A stretch of DNA of 10,495 bases, taken from contig JAIWOE010000041.1 of the NCBI GenBank assembly GCA_020217165.1, forward strand, positions 1 to 10,495, in the 5' to 3' direction. The stretch comes from Desulfovibrio sp. (GTDB lineage Bacteria; Desulfobacterota; Desulfovibrionia; Desulfovibrionales; Desulfovibrionaceae). Within the stretch, counting starts at the first letter, position 1; the number at the start of each line of letters is the position of its first letter. Shown in pieces: positions 1 to 5,949 of this stretch. The notes under the pieces are model-generated. The model was not told where the DNA came from. It did not search any database and saw only the letters and a list, made by a program, of their open reading frames with translations. Made by a program: the position numbers and the translations under genes.

Positions 1-137
1 GACTTGCCCGATCCTGAGGGGCCACAGATGACCACCAGTTCGTCGCGGGGGATGTCCAGCGTGAGGTTCTTCAGATTGTGCTGTCGCGCGCCTTCGATGC
101 GGATGACGCGTTGGGTGCATTCGCTCGCCGTGCTCAC
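1..137 (-). CDS. uvrA: UvrA, excinuclease ABC subunit A, N-terminal fragment (cut by the window edge)
   Basis: This is the start of UvrA, the damage-sensing ATPase of nucleotide excision repair, which acts with UvrB and UvrC in the cytoplasm. Only about 45 residues are present. They read [18 protein letters not shown] and then end in the first Walker A motif, GPSGSGKS, exactly at the window edge. The GAR-HNLKN-LDIPR opening is the hallmark of UvrA and sets it apart from ordinary ABC transporters. The start is a GTG at 135-137, with an AGGAG ribosome binding site at 145-149 and a 7-base gap. No ATG lies in frame upstream nearby. The DUF554 gene upstream is on the same strand, 80 bp away, so co-transcription is possible, but a -10-like GATAAT lies in the gap. 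I see no CTGT-N8-ACAG type LexA box. The rest of the gene lies outside the window. Confidence 0.9.
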   Translation of the reverse strand, partial: MSTASECTQRVIRIEGARQHNLKNLTLDIPRDELVVICGPSGSGK

Positions 138-144
138 CGTGATG

Positions 145-149
145 CTCCT
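145..149 (-). promoter_or_regulatory. Ribosome binding site of uvrA
   Basis: AGGAG on the minus strand, 7 bases before the GTG at 137. It decides the non-ATG start of uvrA. Confidence 0.6.
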
Positions 150-177
150 GCCGTCAGACTGACATGCTGCGGACTTG

Positions 178-183
178 ATTATC
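178..183 (-). promoter_or_regulatory. Possible -10 box upstream of uvrA
   Basis: GATAAT on the minus strand (within TGATAATC) is a close match to a sigma-70 -10 box, 40 bases before the uvrA GTG. No good -35 hexamer lies 16-18 bases further up, so this is a weak call. If real, uvrA has a promoter separate from the DUF554 gene. Confidence 0.25.
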
Positions 184-217
184 AGATCAGCCCCCCAAAG
201 GAAACTGCCGCCGCAGG

Positions 218-904
218 TCAGGGAAACAGCCGCGCCAGCAGGACAACCATGGGTAATGCCGGCAGGAGATTCGTCAAGGCGATGTGTTTGATGTCCAGCA
301 ATTTGATGGAGATGCCCAGGATGAGCACCCCGCCCGTGGCCGTGAGGGCGGCCATGGAGGGCTCGTCGAACACCCCTTGCAGGGTGGTGGCGAACACCGT
401 GAGCCCCAGCTGGTACACGCCCACGGCCACGCAGGAAAAGAGTACGCCCACGCCGTAGGTGGAGGCCAGGGCCACGGAGGCGAAGCCGTCCAGCACGGCC
501 TTGGCGAAGAGGATGCTGTGATCGCCGCGCAGGCCTTCGTCAAAACTGCCCAGGATGGCCATGGGCCCCACGCAATAAATGACGCTGGCCGTGACCATGC
601 CATCCACAAACGTGGAAGTCTTGGACTTCACGGCCTGCTTGAGGTGCAGGGCCACGCCCTCGAACCGCTGCTCCAGCCGCAGCCATTCCCCAAGCAGCGC
701 CCCCAGGAGCACGGCGAAAATGATGTGCAGGGGGTTTTGCATGGAGAGGCTCATCTTCACACCCAGGGCCAGGGTGCACAGGCCCAGGCCCTGGAAGACG
801 ATGATCCGATACCGGTCCTGCAGCCTGCCATGCAGCAGGAGACCCAGGCCGCCGCCCACCAGGATGGTGGCCACATTGAACATGGTTCCGAGGGGAAGGT
901 GCAT
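218..904 (-). CDS. DUF554 / YqgA-family integral membrane protein
   Basis: A 228-residue polytopic inner-membrane protein of the DUF554 family (E. coli YqgA). The biochemical role of the family is not established. Family hallmarks seen are the N-terminal [16 protein letters not shown] segment (residues 6-21), [11 protein letters not shown] (110-120) followed by a short polar turn, [20 protein letters not shown] (135-154), and the C-terminal [16 protein letters not shown] and NLLPALP segments (191-218). About six or seven hydrophobic segments are visible. Length is normal for the family and the frame is intact. The ATG at 904 puts the GT-x-x-N motif where it sits in relatives. No strong ribosome binding site precedes it, and an internal ATG at residue 8 is a less likely start. 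It lies upstream of uvrA on the same strand, and a functional link is not evident. Confidence 0.88.
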   Translation of the reverse strand: MHLPLGTMFNVATILVGGGLGLLLHGRLQDRYRIIVFQGLGLCTLALGVKMSLSMQNPLHIIFAVLLGALLGEWLRLEQRFEGVALHLKQAVKSKTSTFVDGMVTASVIYCVGPMAILGSFDEGLRGDHSILFAKAVLDGFASVALASTYGVGVLFSCVAVGVYQLGLTVFATTLQGVFDEPSMAALTATGGVLILGISIKLLDIKHIALTNLLPALPMVVLLARLFP

Positions 905-1007
905 GATGGATGTGTGGGAAGAAGGGTGGAGGGGGAGTCAGCGACATTGGAAATACTGGAAAGCCCCTGCGAAGGAAAGAAAAAAACCGCGGACAGCGCA
1001 TCAGATC

Positions 1008-1036
1008 TTGACTCGCGGCCTGCGGTGGCGTATTGA
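1008..1036 (+). promoter_or_regulatory. Promoter of the tRNA-Leu gene
   Basis: A TTGACT -35 box (1008-1013) and a TATTGA -10 box (1031-1036) are separated by 17 bases. Transcription would start near 1043, a few bases before the mature tRNA 5' end at 1049. The -35 matches consensus at 5 of 6 positions; the -10 is weaker. The rest of the 905-1048 gap holds only a purine-rich stretch, with no gene visible. Confidence 0.5.
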
Positions 1037-1048
1037 ACCAAATTTCCT

Positions 1049-1135
1049 GCCGGGGTGGTGAAACTGGTAGACGCACCGGACTCAAAATCCGGCACCCGCA
1101 AGGGTATGCGAGTTCGATTCTCGCCCCCGGCACCA
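1049..1135 (+). tRNA. tRNA-Leu, anticodon CAA
   Basis: This is a complete class II tRNA. The acceptor stem GCCGGGG (1049-1055) pairs with CCCCGGC (1125-1131), followed by discriminator A and an encoded CCA (1133-1135). The D-arm region reads TGGTGAAACTGGTAGACGCA. The anticodon stem CCGGA/TCCGG encloses the loop CTCAAAA, giving anticodon CAA, which reads the UUG leucine codon. The long variable arm (about 1093-1107, CCC-GCAA-GGG stem-loop) is typical of leucine tRNAs. The T arm is GCGAG-TTCGATT-CTCGC (1108-1124). No base looks damaged, so the gene should be functional. It has its own promoter and terminator. The integrase relic begins 268 bp downstream, which fits the common habit of integrative elements to enter at tRNA 3' ends. 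Confidence 0.97.
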
Positions 1136-1143
1136 GTAAAAAC

Positions 1144-1175
1144 AGGCACTTGGATGCAAGTCCAGGTGTCTTTTT
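1144..1175 (+). terminator. Intrinsic terminator of the tRNA-Leu gene
   Basis: The stem AGGCACTTGGA (1144-1154) pairs with TCCAGGTGTCT (1161-1171) around the loop TGCAAG. It has two G-T wobbles and runs into TTTTT plus further Ts. It starts 9 bases after the tRNA CCA, as expected for a single-gene tRNA transcript. Confidence 0.75.
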
Positions 1176-1265
1176 CTTTGCCGCGAGCCTGGGAGTACAG
1201 GCCAGGAGTATAGCGGAGCCCGTGAAGGTTCGTTCCTCGGGTTACATTCCAGATTCGAGTTCCAT

Positions 1266-1319
1266 TGTCCAATTGGCATGGAAAGCTGACCCCTCATCGG
1301 CGTTCAATTTTGACCCCTC
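1266..1319 (-). repeat. Tandem 24-bp repeats resembling an IS21-family terminal end (solo remnant)
   Basis: Two directly repeated 24-base units lie back to back at 1272-1295 and 1296-1319, identical at 17 of 24 positions. Read on the minus strand, each starts GAGGGGTCA and continues through a T-rich stretch to GCCAAT or GCCGAT. The first unit is followed by TGGACA. This GGGGTCA...ATGCCGATTGACA pattern is the one I associate with the multiple terminal repeats of IS21-family elements, where the transposase IstA binds. No istA or istB reading frame is present, so only an end remains. The family call is from memory; the tandem repeat itself is read directly. Confidence 0.5.
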
Positions 1320-1362
1320 TCTGGTGTTGATGACAGGTTGAGGTGGTGGTGGGGAGTTCGGG

Positions 1363-1400
1363 GCCGGGGACCAGGGGCGGTACCCCCCCTGGTCCCCGGC
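1363..1400. repeat. 38-bp near-perfect palindrome (15-bp arms) beside the truncated integrase end
   Basis: The left arm GCCGGGGACCAGGGG (1363-1377) is the exact reverse complement of the right arm CCCCTGGTCCCCGGC (1386-1400). The 8-base centre contains the palindrome GGTACC, leaving only one C/C mismatch across 38 bases. No T run follows on either strand, so it does not look like a standard intrinsic terminator. It lies 3 bases beyond the stop of the truncated integrase frame and about 43 bases from the IS-like repeats, so it may mark a rearrangement junction or be a small mobile or REP-like element. Confidence 0.75.
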
Positions 1401-1403
1401 AGG

Positions 1404-2069
1404 TCATTGTTCGATGGCCGTCCGGGCCTGGTGGCTTTGCTTGACCAGCTCCTCCAGGAGGGCGTCGGCCTGTTCGTGGGAGAGGAAGGCAAGGCGGCGA
1501 TTGTCCCGGCGCGGTGTCTTCACCCGCTTCACGGGGCAAGCGCAGTCCAGCAGGCCTTGGGTCACGGCGAGGTTGTGGACTTGCCGCACGATGGCCAGGG
1601 CGTACTCGATGGTCCGGGGCGTCTTGCCGGCCTTGAGCATCTTGGACTTCATTTTTTCCAGGTCAAAGGGCGAGATGCCTTTCAGAGGTATGTTGCCCAC
1701 AATTGGAGCGATCCAGCGTCGGACAATGGACGCTTCGTTGGCGATGGTGCGGGGCTTTTTGCCGTTGCGCTCTCGCTGGGGCAGGTAGTCGTGTTGGTAG
1801 AAGATATCCAGAAAAGTGCGTTTCTCGGCTTCGGCACGGGCCTTGGCGGCGGCTTCGGCCTCCTGCTCGGCTTTGATGGCGTGTCGCTTCTCGGCAAGGG
1901 ACTGATGACCTTCGCCGGTCTTGATGGCCTGGACGATGCGGGCGCGTTCCAGGGTTGCTTTGTCCAGGGTCCAGCCCTCGGAGGCTTAGCCCAGGCCCTT
2001 CACGACTTCCTTGCCGTCCCTGCGGTACCGGATGCACATCCCTGAAAAAGCGCATCTCCCACGCCCCAC
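1404..2069 (-). pseudogene. Tyrosine-recombinase integrase, decayed (in-frame stop, catalytic domain missing)
   Basis: One reading frame on the minus strand encodes the front part of a phage or genomic-island integrase. It reads CIRYRRDGKEVVKGLG, then TAA (1986-1988), then ASEGWTLDKATLERARIVQ. The stop replaces the tryptophan expected in the LGWASEGW motif. A charged helix follows (AEKRHAIKAEQEAEAAAK), then the core-binding SAM-like domain with IVRRWIAPIVGN, ISPFDLEKMKSKML and RTIEYALAIVRQVHNLAV. The frame begins the catalytic domain (FLSHEQADALLEEL) but loses family resemblance around 1430 and stops with TGA at 1404-1406. The Arg and His-x-x-Arg...Tyr residues are absent, so no active recombinase is possible. 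The 5' end is uncertain: GTG at 2069 or ATG at 2039, neither with a good ribosome binding site. The product would be cytoplasmic and inactive. It points towards tRNA-Leu, the likely old attachment site. Confidence 0.8.
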
Positions 2070-2071
2070 AC

Positions 2072-2104
2072 TGGGGTAAAATGTGGGTACACTCTGGGTA
2101 CGTA
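2072..2104. repeat. Three tandem 11-bp iterons upstream of the integrase relic
   Basis: TGGGGTAAAAT (2072-2082), GTGGGTACACT (2083-2093) and CTGGGTACGTA (2094-2104) run head to tail. The shared core is TGGGTAC, degraded in the first copy. The 11-bp period puts each copy on the same face of the helix. Their place just after the integrase -10 box and around its putative start suggests arm-type integrase or excisionase binding sites that also autoregulate the gene. That role is inferred from position. Confidence 0.55.
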
Positions 2105-2131
2105 TTTATAGCTGAAGGACAGGGAGGTCAA
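2105..2131 (-). promoter_or_regulatory. Likely promoter of the integrase relic
   Basis: On the minus strand, TTGACC (2126-2131) and TATAAA (2105-2110) are 15 bases apart, close to sigma-70 consensus though with a short spacer. Transcription would start inside the 11-bp iterons and run into the integrase frame. The surrounding 2085-2226 stretch is AT-rich and holds no gene. Confidence 0.45.
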
Positions 2132-2226
2132 AGGAAATATATGGAAATAGTTTTTATGTAACACGCTGGAAATTAATGTATAAATGATTTTTATGGAAGT
2201 CGTGGGAATGCCATTGTATCTGATCA

Positions 2227-3372
2227 TCAATCAAGCGTCTTGCGGTAACGCTTAAGGGCCACCACCAGCACGGCCACCAGAAATACCGCCATGGGCAGCA
2301 GTTCAGGCGCAAACTCCGGCAGGGTAGCGCCCTTGAGGGTGATGGCTCGCACAATGCGCAGAAAGTGCGTGTTGGGCAGTACGTAGCCGATGCCCTGGGC
2401 CCACTCCGGCATGCCCCGGAACGGGAACATGAAGCCGGACAGCAGGATGGACGGCAGGAAGAAAAAGAAGGCCATCTGCACCGCCTGCAACTGGTTGCTG
2501 GCGATGGTGGAAAAGGTCACCCCCACGGCCAGGTTGGCCGCAATGAACAGGAAGGACACCCCCAGCAGCAGCGGGATGCTGCCATGCACCGGCACCTTGA
2601 AGAGGAATACGGCCGCCACGAGGATGAGCCCCATTTGAATGTAGCCCACCACGATGTACGGCACGATTTTGCCCAGCAACACCTCCAGGGGCCGCACCGG
2701 CGTGCAGAGCAGGTTTTCCATGGTGCCACGCTCGTGTTCGCGGGTAATGGCCAGGGAGGTGATGACCACCATGGTCATGGTCAGCACCACGCCCATGAGG
2801 CCGGGGACAATGTTGTAGCTGGTCTGAATTTCCGGGTTGTACAGCCGGTGGATGATGGTCTGCGCCGGCGCGGGCGTGGCTCGCAGGGAGACCAGCGGGC
2901 CAGTCAGGTCCCGGTCCAGGCTCTGACGCACGATGGCGTCCAGGGCGCTCATGGCAAAGGACGTGGCCGCCGGGTCTGCCGCGTCGGCCTGCAGCAGCAG
3001 GGAGGACTGTTCGCCCCGAAGGAGATCCCGGGAAAAGCCGGCGGGGATGGTCAGCACGAATTGCACGTCCCCGGTCTGCAGCAACTGGTCCCCGGTGGCG
3101 GCGTCGGCCAGGTGGTGCGTCAGGTCAAAGTACTCGCTGGTCTGCAGCCCGGCCACGATGGCGCGGGAAAAGGGTGAATTGTCCAGGCTCAACACGGCCA
3201 TCGGCAGGTGGCGGGGGTCGTTGTTGATGGCATAGCCGAAGATGATCAACTGCATGAGGGGTATGCCCACCATCATGCCGAAGGTCAGCCTGTCGCGGCG
3301 CATCTGCACGAATTCCTTGAGCACCATGGCCCAAAAGCGCCCCACGGAGAATCGATTGGGCGAATCCTTCAT
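2227..3372 (-). CDS. ABC-2 type permease of a YbhS/YbhR-like exporter
   Basis: A 381-residue inner-membrane subunit of an ABC-2 type exporter, the transmembrane partner of the ATPase encoded just upstream. One N-terminal membrane helix (about residues 30-49) is followed by a large extracytoplasmic domain (about 51-185) and then five further hydrophobic segments (about 188-209, 232-258, 264-287, 298-316 and 355-374). The EHERGTMENLLCTPVRPLE motif (212-230) between the second and third segments is the ABC-2 signature seen in YbhS, YbhR and YhhJ. Length and layout are normal. The ATG at 3372 overlaps the ATPase stop in an ATGA, indicating translational coupling. E. coli-type operons carry two such permeases (ybhS and ybhR); here there is one, so it may act as a homodimer. 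No terminator is visible in the AT-rich sequence after the stop. The substrate is unknown, with drugs or xenobiotics inferred. Confidence 0.9.
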   Translation of the reverse strand: MKDSPNRFSVGRFWAMVLKEFVQMRRDRLTFGMMVGIPLMQLIIFGYAINNDPRHLPMAVLSLDNSPFSRAIVAGLQTSEYFDLTHHLADAATGDQLLQTGDVQFVLTIPAGFSRDLLRGEQSSLLLQADAADPAATSFAMSALDAIVRQSLDRDLTGPLVSLRATPAPAQTIIHRLYNPEIQTSYNIVPGLMGVVLTMTMVVITSLAITREHERGTMENLLCTPVRPLEVLLGKIVPYIVVGYIQMGLILVAAVFLFKVPVHGSIPLLLGVSFLFIAANLAVGVTFSTIASNQLQAVQMAFFFFLPSILLSGFMFPFRGMPEWAQGIGYVLPNTHFLRIVRAITLKGATLPEFAPELLPMAVFLVAVLVVALKRYRKTLD

Positions 3373-4304
3373 GCGGCCTCCCGCGTCTGGCCCTGCTGTG
3401 AGGCCGTCATCAGGCTGATGAAGACTTCTTCCAGGGAGGTTTCCACCGCTGCAAACCGGTGCGGCCCCTGTCGGAAGGGTGCCAGAGACTGCCCCAACGC
3501 CGTAGCGTCAACCCCGGAAACGTGCAGGGTGGTGCCGAAGGGGGCCACCTGGTCCACCCCGGGCAGGTCGCGCAGTCTGGCGGCCAGCTCGTACAGATCC
3601 GGGCCGGTGATTTCCCAGGTGGTCAGGCTGGAGGCGGCCACCACCTCCTTGACCGTGCCCTGGGCCAGGAGGTTGCCATACGCAATATAGGCCAAGCGGT
3701 GGCAACGTTCGGCCTCGTCCATGTAATGCGTGGTGATGAGGGAGGTGATGCCCTGGGCGGCCAGGACGTGGACGGCGTCCCAGAAGTCCCGCCGGGCCTT
3801 GGGATCCACGCCGGCGGTGGGCTCGTCCAGCAGCAGCAGAGCCGGGCGGTGGATGCAGCTGGCAGCCAGGGCCAGGCGCTGTTTCCAGCCACCGGAAAGG
3901 GTCCCGGCCAGCTGACCGACGTAGGGCCCCAGTTGCATGAATTCGATGGCCTGGGCCACCGCGGCCCGGCGCTTGGGCACGCCGTAAATGCGGGCCATGA
4001 AGTCCAGGTTCTCGCGCACGGTCAGGTCCGTGTACAGGCTGAATTTCTGGGCCATGTAGCCCACCTGACGCTTGATGGCCTCGGCCTGGGTGCGCACATT
4101 CAGGCCCAGGCAGGTGCCTTCGCCGGCGTCGGGGGTCAACAGGCCGCAGAGCATGCGGATAAATGTGGTTTTGCCGGACCCGTTGGGGCCCAGGAAGCCG
4201 AAGATCTCCCCCTGCCGCACGGTGAGGGACAGGGCGTTGACCACGGTCTTGTTGCCGAACCGTTTGGTGACACCCTGGACATCGATGATGGTGGGGGCGA
4301 TCAT
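3369..4304 (-). CDS. ABC transporter ATP-binding protein, YbhF/CcmA-like
   Basis: A 311-residue cytoplasmic ATPase that powers the exporter encoded with it. It has Walker A GPNGSGKTT (39-47), Q-loop Gln86, signature LSGGW (136-140), Walker B LLLLDEP (156-162) with catalytic Glu161, D-loop AGVDP and H-loop His193. The TTHYMDEAERC context is typical of multidrug-type ABC-2 exporters. After about residue 220 comes a small C-terminal domain ending in SLEEVFISLM, also standard for the family. The chosen ATG (4302-4304) overlaps the stop of the upstream gene as ATGA and has GAGGA 7 bases before it. The same frame is open further upstream to 4625, but that extension overlaps the membrane-fusion gene and resembles nothing. 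One nucleotide-binding domain implies two copies per transporter. Confidence 0.93.
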   Translation of the reverse strand: MIAPTIIDVQGVTKRFGNKTVVNALSLTVRQGEIFGFLGPNGSGKTTFIRMLCGLLTPDAGEGTCLGLNVRTQAEAIKRQVGYMAQKFSLYTDLTVRENLDFMARIYGVPKRRAAVAQAIEFMQLGPYVGQLAGTLSGGWKQRLALAASCIHRPALLLLDEPTAGVDPKARRDFWDAVHVLAAQGITSLITTHYMDEAERCHRLAYIAYGNLLAQGTVKEVVAASSLTTWEITGPDLYELAARLRDLPGVDQVAPFGTTLHVSGVDATALGQSLAPFRQGPHRFAAVETSLEEVFISLMTASQQGQTREAA

Positions 4305-5266
4305 CGTTGCGTCCTCAGCTGCAGTCGCACATCCACGGGCTGGCCCGGGTGCAGGGCCGCGGCCACGGCGGGGGGAAATCTGGCCTCCACCATGAACACC
4401 AGCTTGGCCCGGAACTGCTGGGAATAAATGACCGGCGGCGTGTATTCCGCCTGGGGCGAGATGTAGCTCACCCAGCCCGGGATGGGATTGGGCTGGCCAT
4501 CCACGAGGACGGCCACCGGATCCTGCACCTGGATGCCCGCCAGATCCGTCTGTGGCACGAAAAACCGGCATTTGATCTGTTCCGGCGGCAGCAGGGACAA
4601 TACGGGGCTGCCCGCGGCCACCCACTCGCCGGGGTAGTGGATAAGATCGAACACCGTGCCAGCCACCAGGGCGCGCTGGCGTTTCTGCTCCAGCTGCCAG
4701 CGGGCCTGTTCCACCTCGGCGGCGGCCATGCGCTCCTGGGCCCGGGCGGCGGCACGCTGGTCTTCCCTGGAGCCGAGACGCCCCGTGGCCAGCTGGGCTT
4801 CCAGGTCCGCCACCGCGGCTTCGGCGAGATCCAGGGAGGTACGAGCCTGGTCCAACTCTTCCTGGGCGATGACGTTGCCGCGGCGCAGGGTAATGCGGCG
4901 AGCGTGTTCGGCCTTGGCCAGTTGCAGCTGCGCCCTGGCCTGGGCAAGGCGGGCCGTGAGCTGATCCATCTCCTCCTTGCGCAGGCCCTTGTCGAGATCG
5001 GCCACGGTGTCCTTGGCCCGCTGCAGGTTGGCTTCGGCCCTGGCCAGGGCCTGGGCTTCCAGATCATCCTCCAGCACAAAGAGCTCGGTGCCCGGGGCCA
5101 CGCGGTCGCCGCGGGCCACGCGCAGGGCCTGCAGTCGGCCGGCGTACTGGGAGGCCACATAGACGAATTCGCCTTCCATGTACCCCTGATACAGCCCCGG
5201 GACACGCTCGTCGCACCCGATCAACAATGTACAACAGATGATGAACAACAGGATATGTGGACGCAT
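4301..5266 (-). CDS. HlyD/YbhG-family periplasmic adaptor, predicted lipoprotein
   Basis: A 321-residue membrane-fusion protein that would link the ABC permease to the periplasm or an outer-membrane channel. It starts with a short hydrophobic signal ending LLIGC-DE, a lipobox with the cysteine at about residue 18. Asp at the next position is the Lol-avoidance signal in enterobacteria and suggests inner-membrane anchoring. The first half-lipoyl segment (YVASQYAGRLQALRVARGDRV) is followed by a long Ala/Gln/Arg-rich coiled-coil hairpin (about 65-205). The second half-lipoyl segment (ALVAGTVFDLIHYPGEWVAAG) and a beta-barrel region (about 225-318) complete the HlyD plan. The ATG at 5266 has AGAGG 5 bases before it. 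A GTG two codons upstream (5272), preceded by AGGAA, is an alternative. The gap to the tetR stop is 9 bp. Its 3' end overlaps the ATPase start. Confidence 0.9.
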   Translation of the reverse strand: MRPHILLFIICCTLLIGCDERVPGLYQGYMEGEFVYVASQYAGRLQALRVARGDRVAPGTELFVLEDDLEAQALARAEANLQRAKDTVADLDKGLRKEEMDQLTARLAQARAQLQLAKAEHARRITLRRGNVIAQEELDQARTSLDLAEAAVADLEAQLATGRLGSREDQRAAARAQERMAAAEVEQARWQLEQKRQRALVAGTVFDLIHYPGEWVAAGSPVLSLLPPEQIKCRFFVPQTDLAGIQVQDPVAVLVDGQPNPIPGWVSYISPQAEYTPPVIYSQQFRAKLVFMVEARFPPAVAAALHPGQPVDVRLQLRTQR

Positions 5267-5275
5267 ATCCACCTC

Positions 5276-5890
5276 TTATTCCTGGTTTTTTAATGGCGGC
5301 AGGAGGTTGCTTAACAGGAATTCGGCCATGGCCTCCGGGCTGGAGACCCCCAGGGCCAGCGGAATGCCGGGCATGACACCGGCCACGCGCTGGCGCAGAG
5401 GTTCCGTCAGAAAATAGAGCATGGTGCCCCCGGCTATGGTGAAATAGCCGCGCACGGGGTCGATGCCCAGGGCCTGCATCGCCCCGGCCACGATGCGGAA
5501 GATGCGGCTCCAGTGCAGGAGGGCCGCCTGGGGCAGGGTGGCCGCACCAGAGGCCAGTTCCCAGGCCATGATGCGCGGCAGGCCGGGATTGGCCTGGAAG
5601 TGCCGGCCCATGGCATGGGCAATGGCCGAGAGCCGGGCCCGCGGCTCCTGGCTTTCGGCCGCGGCCGTCTCCATCGCCTGAATGGCGCCTTCAAAGAGCC
5701 GGCACACCACTGCCTCGTACAGAGCGGTTTTGTCCCCCACCTGATAATAGAGGGTGGCTTTGTTTACACCGGCGGCCCTGGCAATGGCCTCCATGCGTGC
5801 ACCGGCAAAGCCGGCCTCCACAAAAGCGGTGGTGGCGGCGTCCAGAATGGCGTAGCGCGGGGAACCTGCGGGTGTTTCTGGTGTGGGCAT
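5276..5890 (-). CDS. TetR/AcrR-family transcriptional regulator, first gene of the export operon
   Basis: A 204-residue regulator with an N-terminal TetR DNA-binding domain. ILDAATTAFVEAGFAGARMEAIARAAGVNKATLYYQVGDKTALYEAVV (about 15-62) holds the helix-turn-helix and the conserved LYY-x-x-x-K-x-x-LY recognition segment. The remaining helical part (about 70-200) would bind an inducer and form the dimer; it is too variable for me to name a ligand. GGAGG lies 4 bases before the ATG at 5890. The gene leads an operon with the adaptor, ATPase and permease, the same order as E. coli ybiH(cecR)-ybhGFSR. A twin palindrome at 5911-5937 overlaps the likely promoter, so autorepression relieved by an exported compound is the natural reading. 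That is inference. The frame is intact and of normal length. Confidence 0.92.
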   Translation of the reverse strand: MPTPETPAGSPRYAILDAATTAFVEAGFAGARMEAIARAAGVNKATLYYQVGDKTALYEAVVCRLFEGAIQAMETAAAESQEPRARLSAIAHAMGRHFQANPGLPRIMAWELASGAATLPQAALLHWSRIFRIVAGAMQALGIDPVRGYFTIAGGTMLYFLTEPLRQRVAGVMPGIPLALGVSSPEAMAEFLLSNLLPPLKNQE

Positions 5891-5910
5891 GTTGCCTCCA
5901 TCCGGATGAA

Positions 5911-5937
5911 TTAACCATATGGTTAAACCAAACGGTT
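5911..5937. promoter_or_regulatory. Twin palindromic operator between tetR and dmeF
   Basis: TTAACCATATGGTTAA (5911-5926) is a perfect 16-bp palindrome. A second copy of its core pattern follows as AACCAAACGGTT (5926-5937), so AACC-N4-GGTT occurs twice with centres 13 bp apart. This is the arrangement expected for two TetR-type dimers. It begins 21 bases before the tetR ATG and overlaps the putative tetR -10 box, so repression by the adjacent TetR protein is likely. Confidence 0.65.
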
Positions 5938-5948
5938 GGAAGCGTCAA
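5922..5948 (-). promoter_or_regulatory. Putative promoter of the tetR-export operon
   Basis: On the minus strand, TTGACG (5943-5948) serves as -35 and TTTAAC (5922-5927) as -10, with a short 15-base spacer. The -10 falls between and within the two operator palindromes. The -35 match is good and the -10 moderate. Confidence 0.35.
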
Positions 5949-5949
5949 G

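Noticed and set aside
1201..1265. A possible tRNA fragment (GGTTCG and TTCGAG T-arm-like strings) downstream of tRNA-Leu.
   Set aside because: No matching acceptor or anticodon stems could be drawn, and it does not repeat the tRNA-Leu 3' end, so it is not an attachment-site duplication.
1338..2045. A 235-codon plus-strand open frame across the integrase relic.
   Set aside because: It is the antisense of the integrase frame. The minus-strand reading shows clear integrase motifs; the plus-strand one shows none.
1663..2055. An uninterrupted minus-strand frame (starting MRFF) over the integrase 5' part.
   Set aside because: It is out of frame with the integrase motifs and looks like random Arg/Pro-rich sequence. 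The frame with the TAA is the meaningful one.
2130..2226. A second attachment site (a repeat of the tRNA-Leu 3' end) beyond the integrase.
   Set aside because: I looked for the CCCCCGGCACCA end in the 2040-2230 region and found none. If an outer boundary repeat exists, it is lost or outside the window.
3885..3899. LSGGW instead of LSGGQ in the ABC signature as a possible defect.
   Set aside because: A tryptophan here is common in YbhF/RbbA-type exporters, and all other ATPase motifs are intact.
4305..4625. A longer start for the ABC ATPase.
   Set aside because: The extra 107 residues are Gly/Pro/Arg-rich, resemble no ATPase and lie wholly inside the adaptor gene. The ATGA overlap with a GAGGA site marks the true start.
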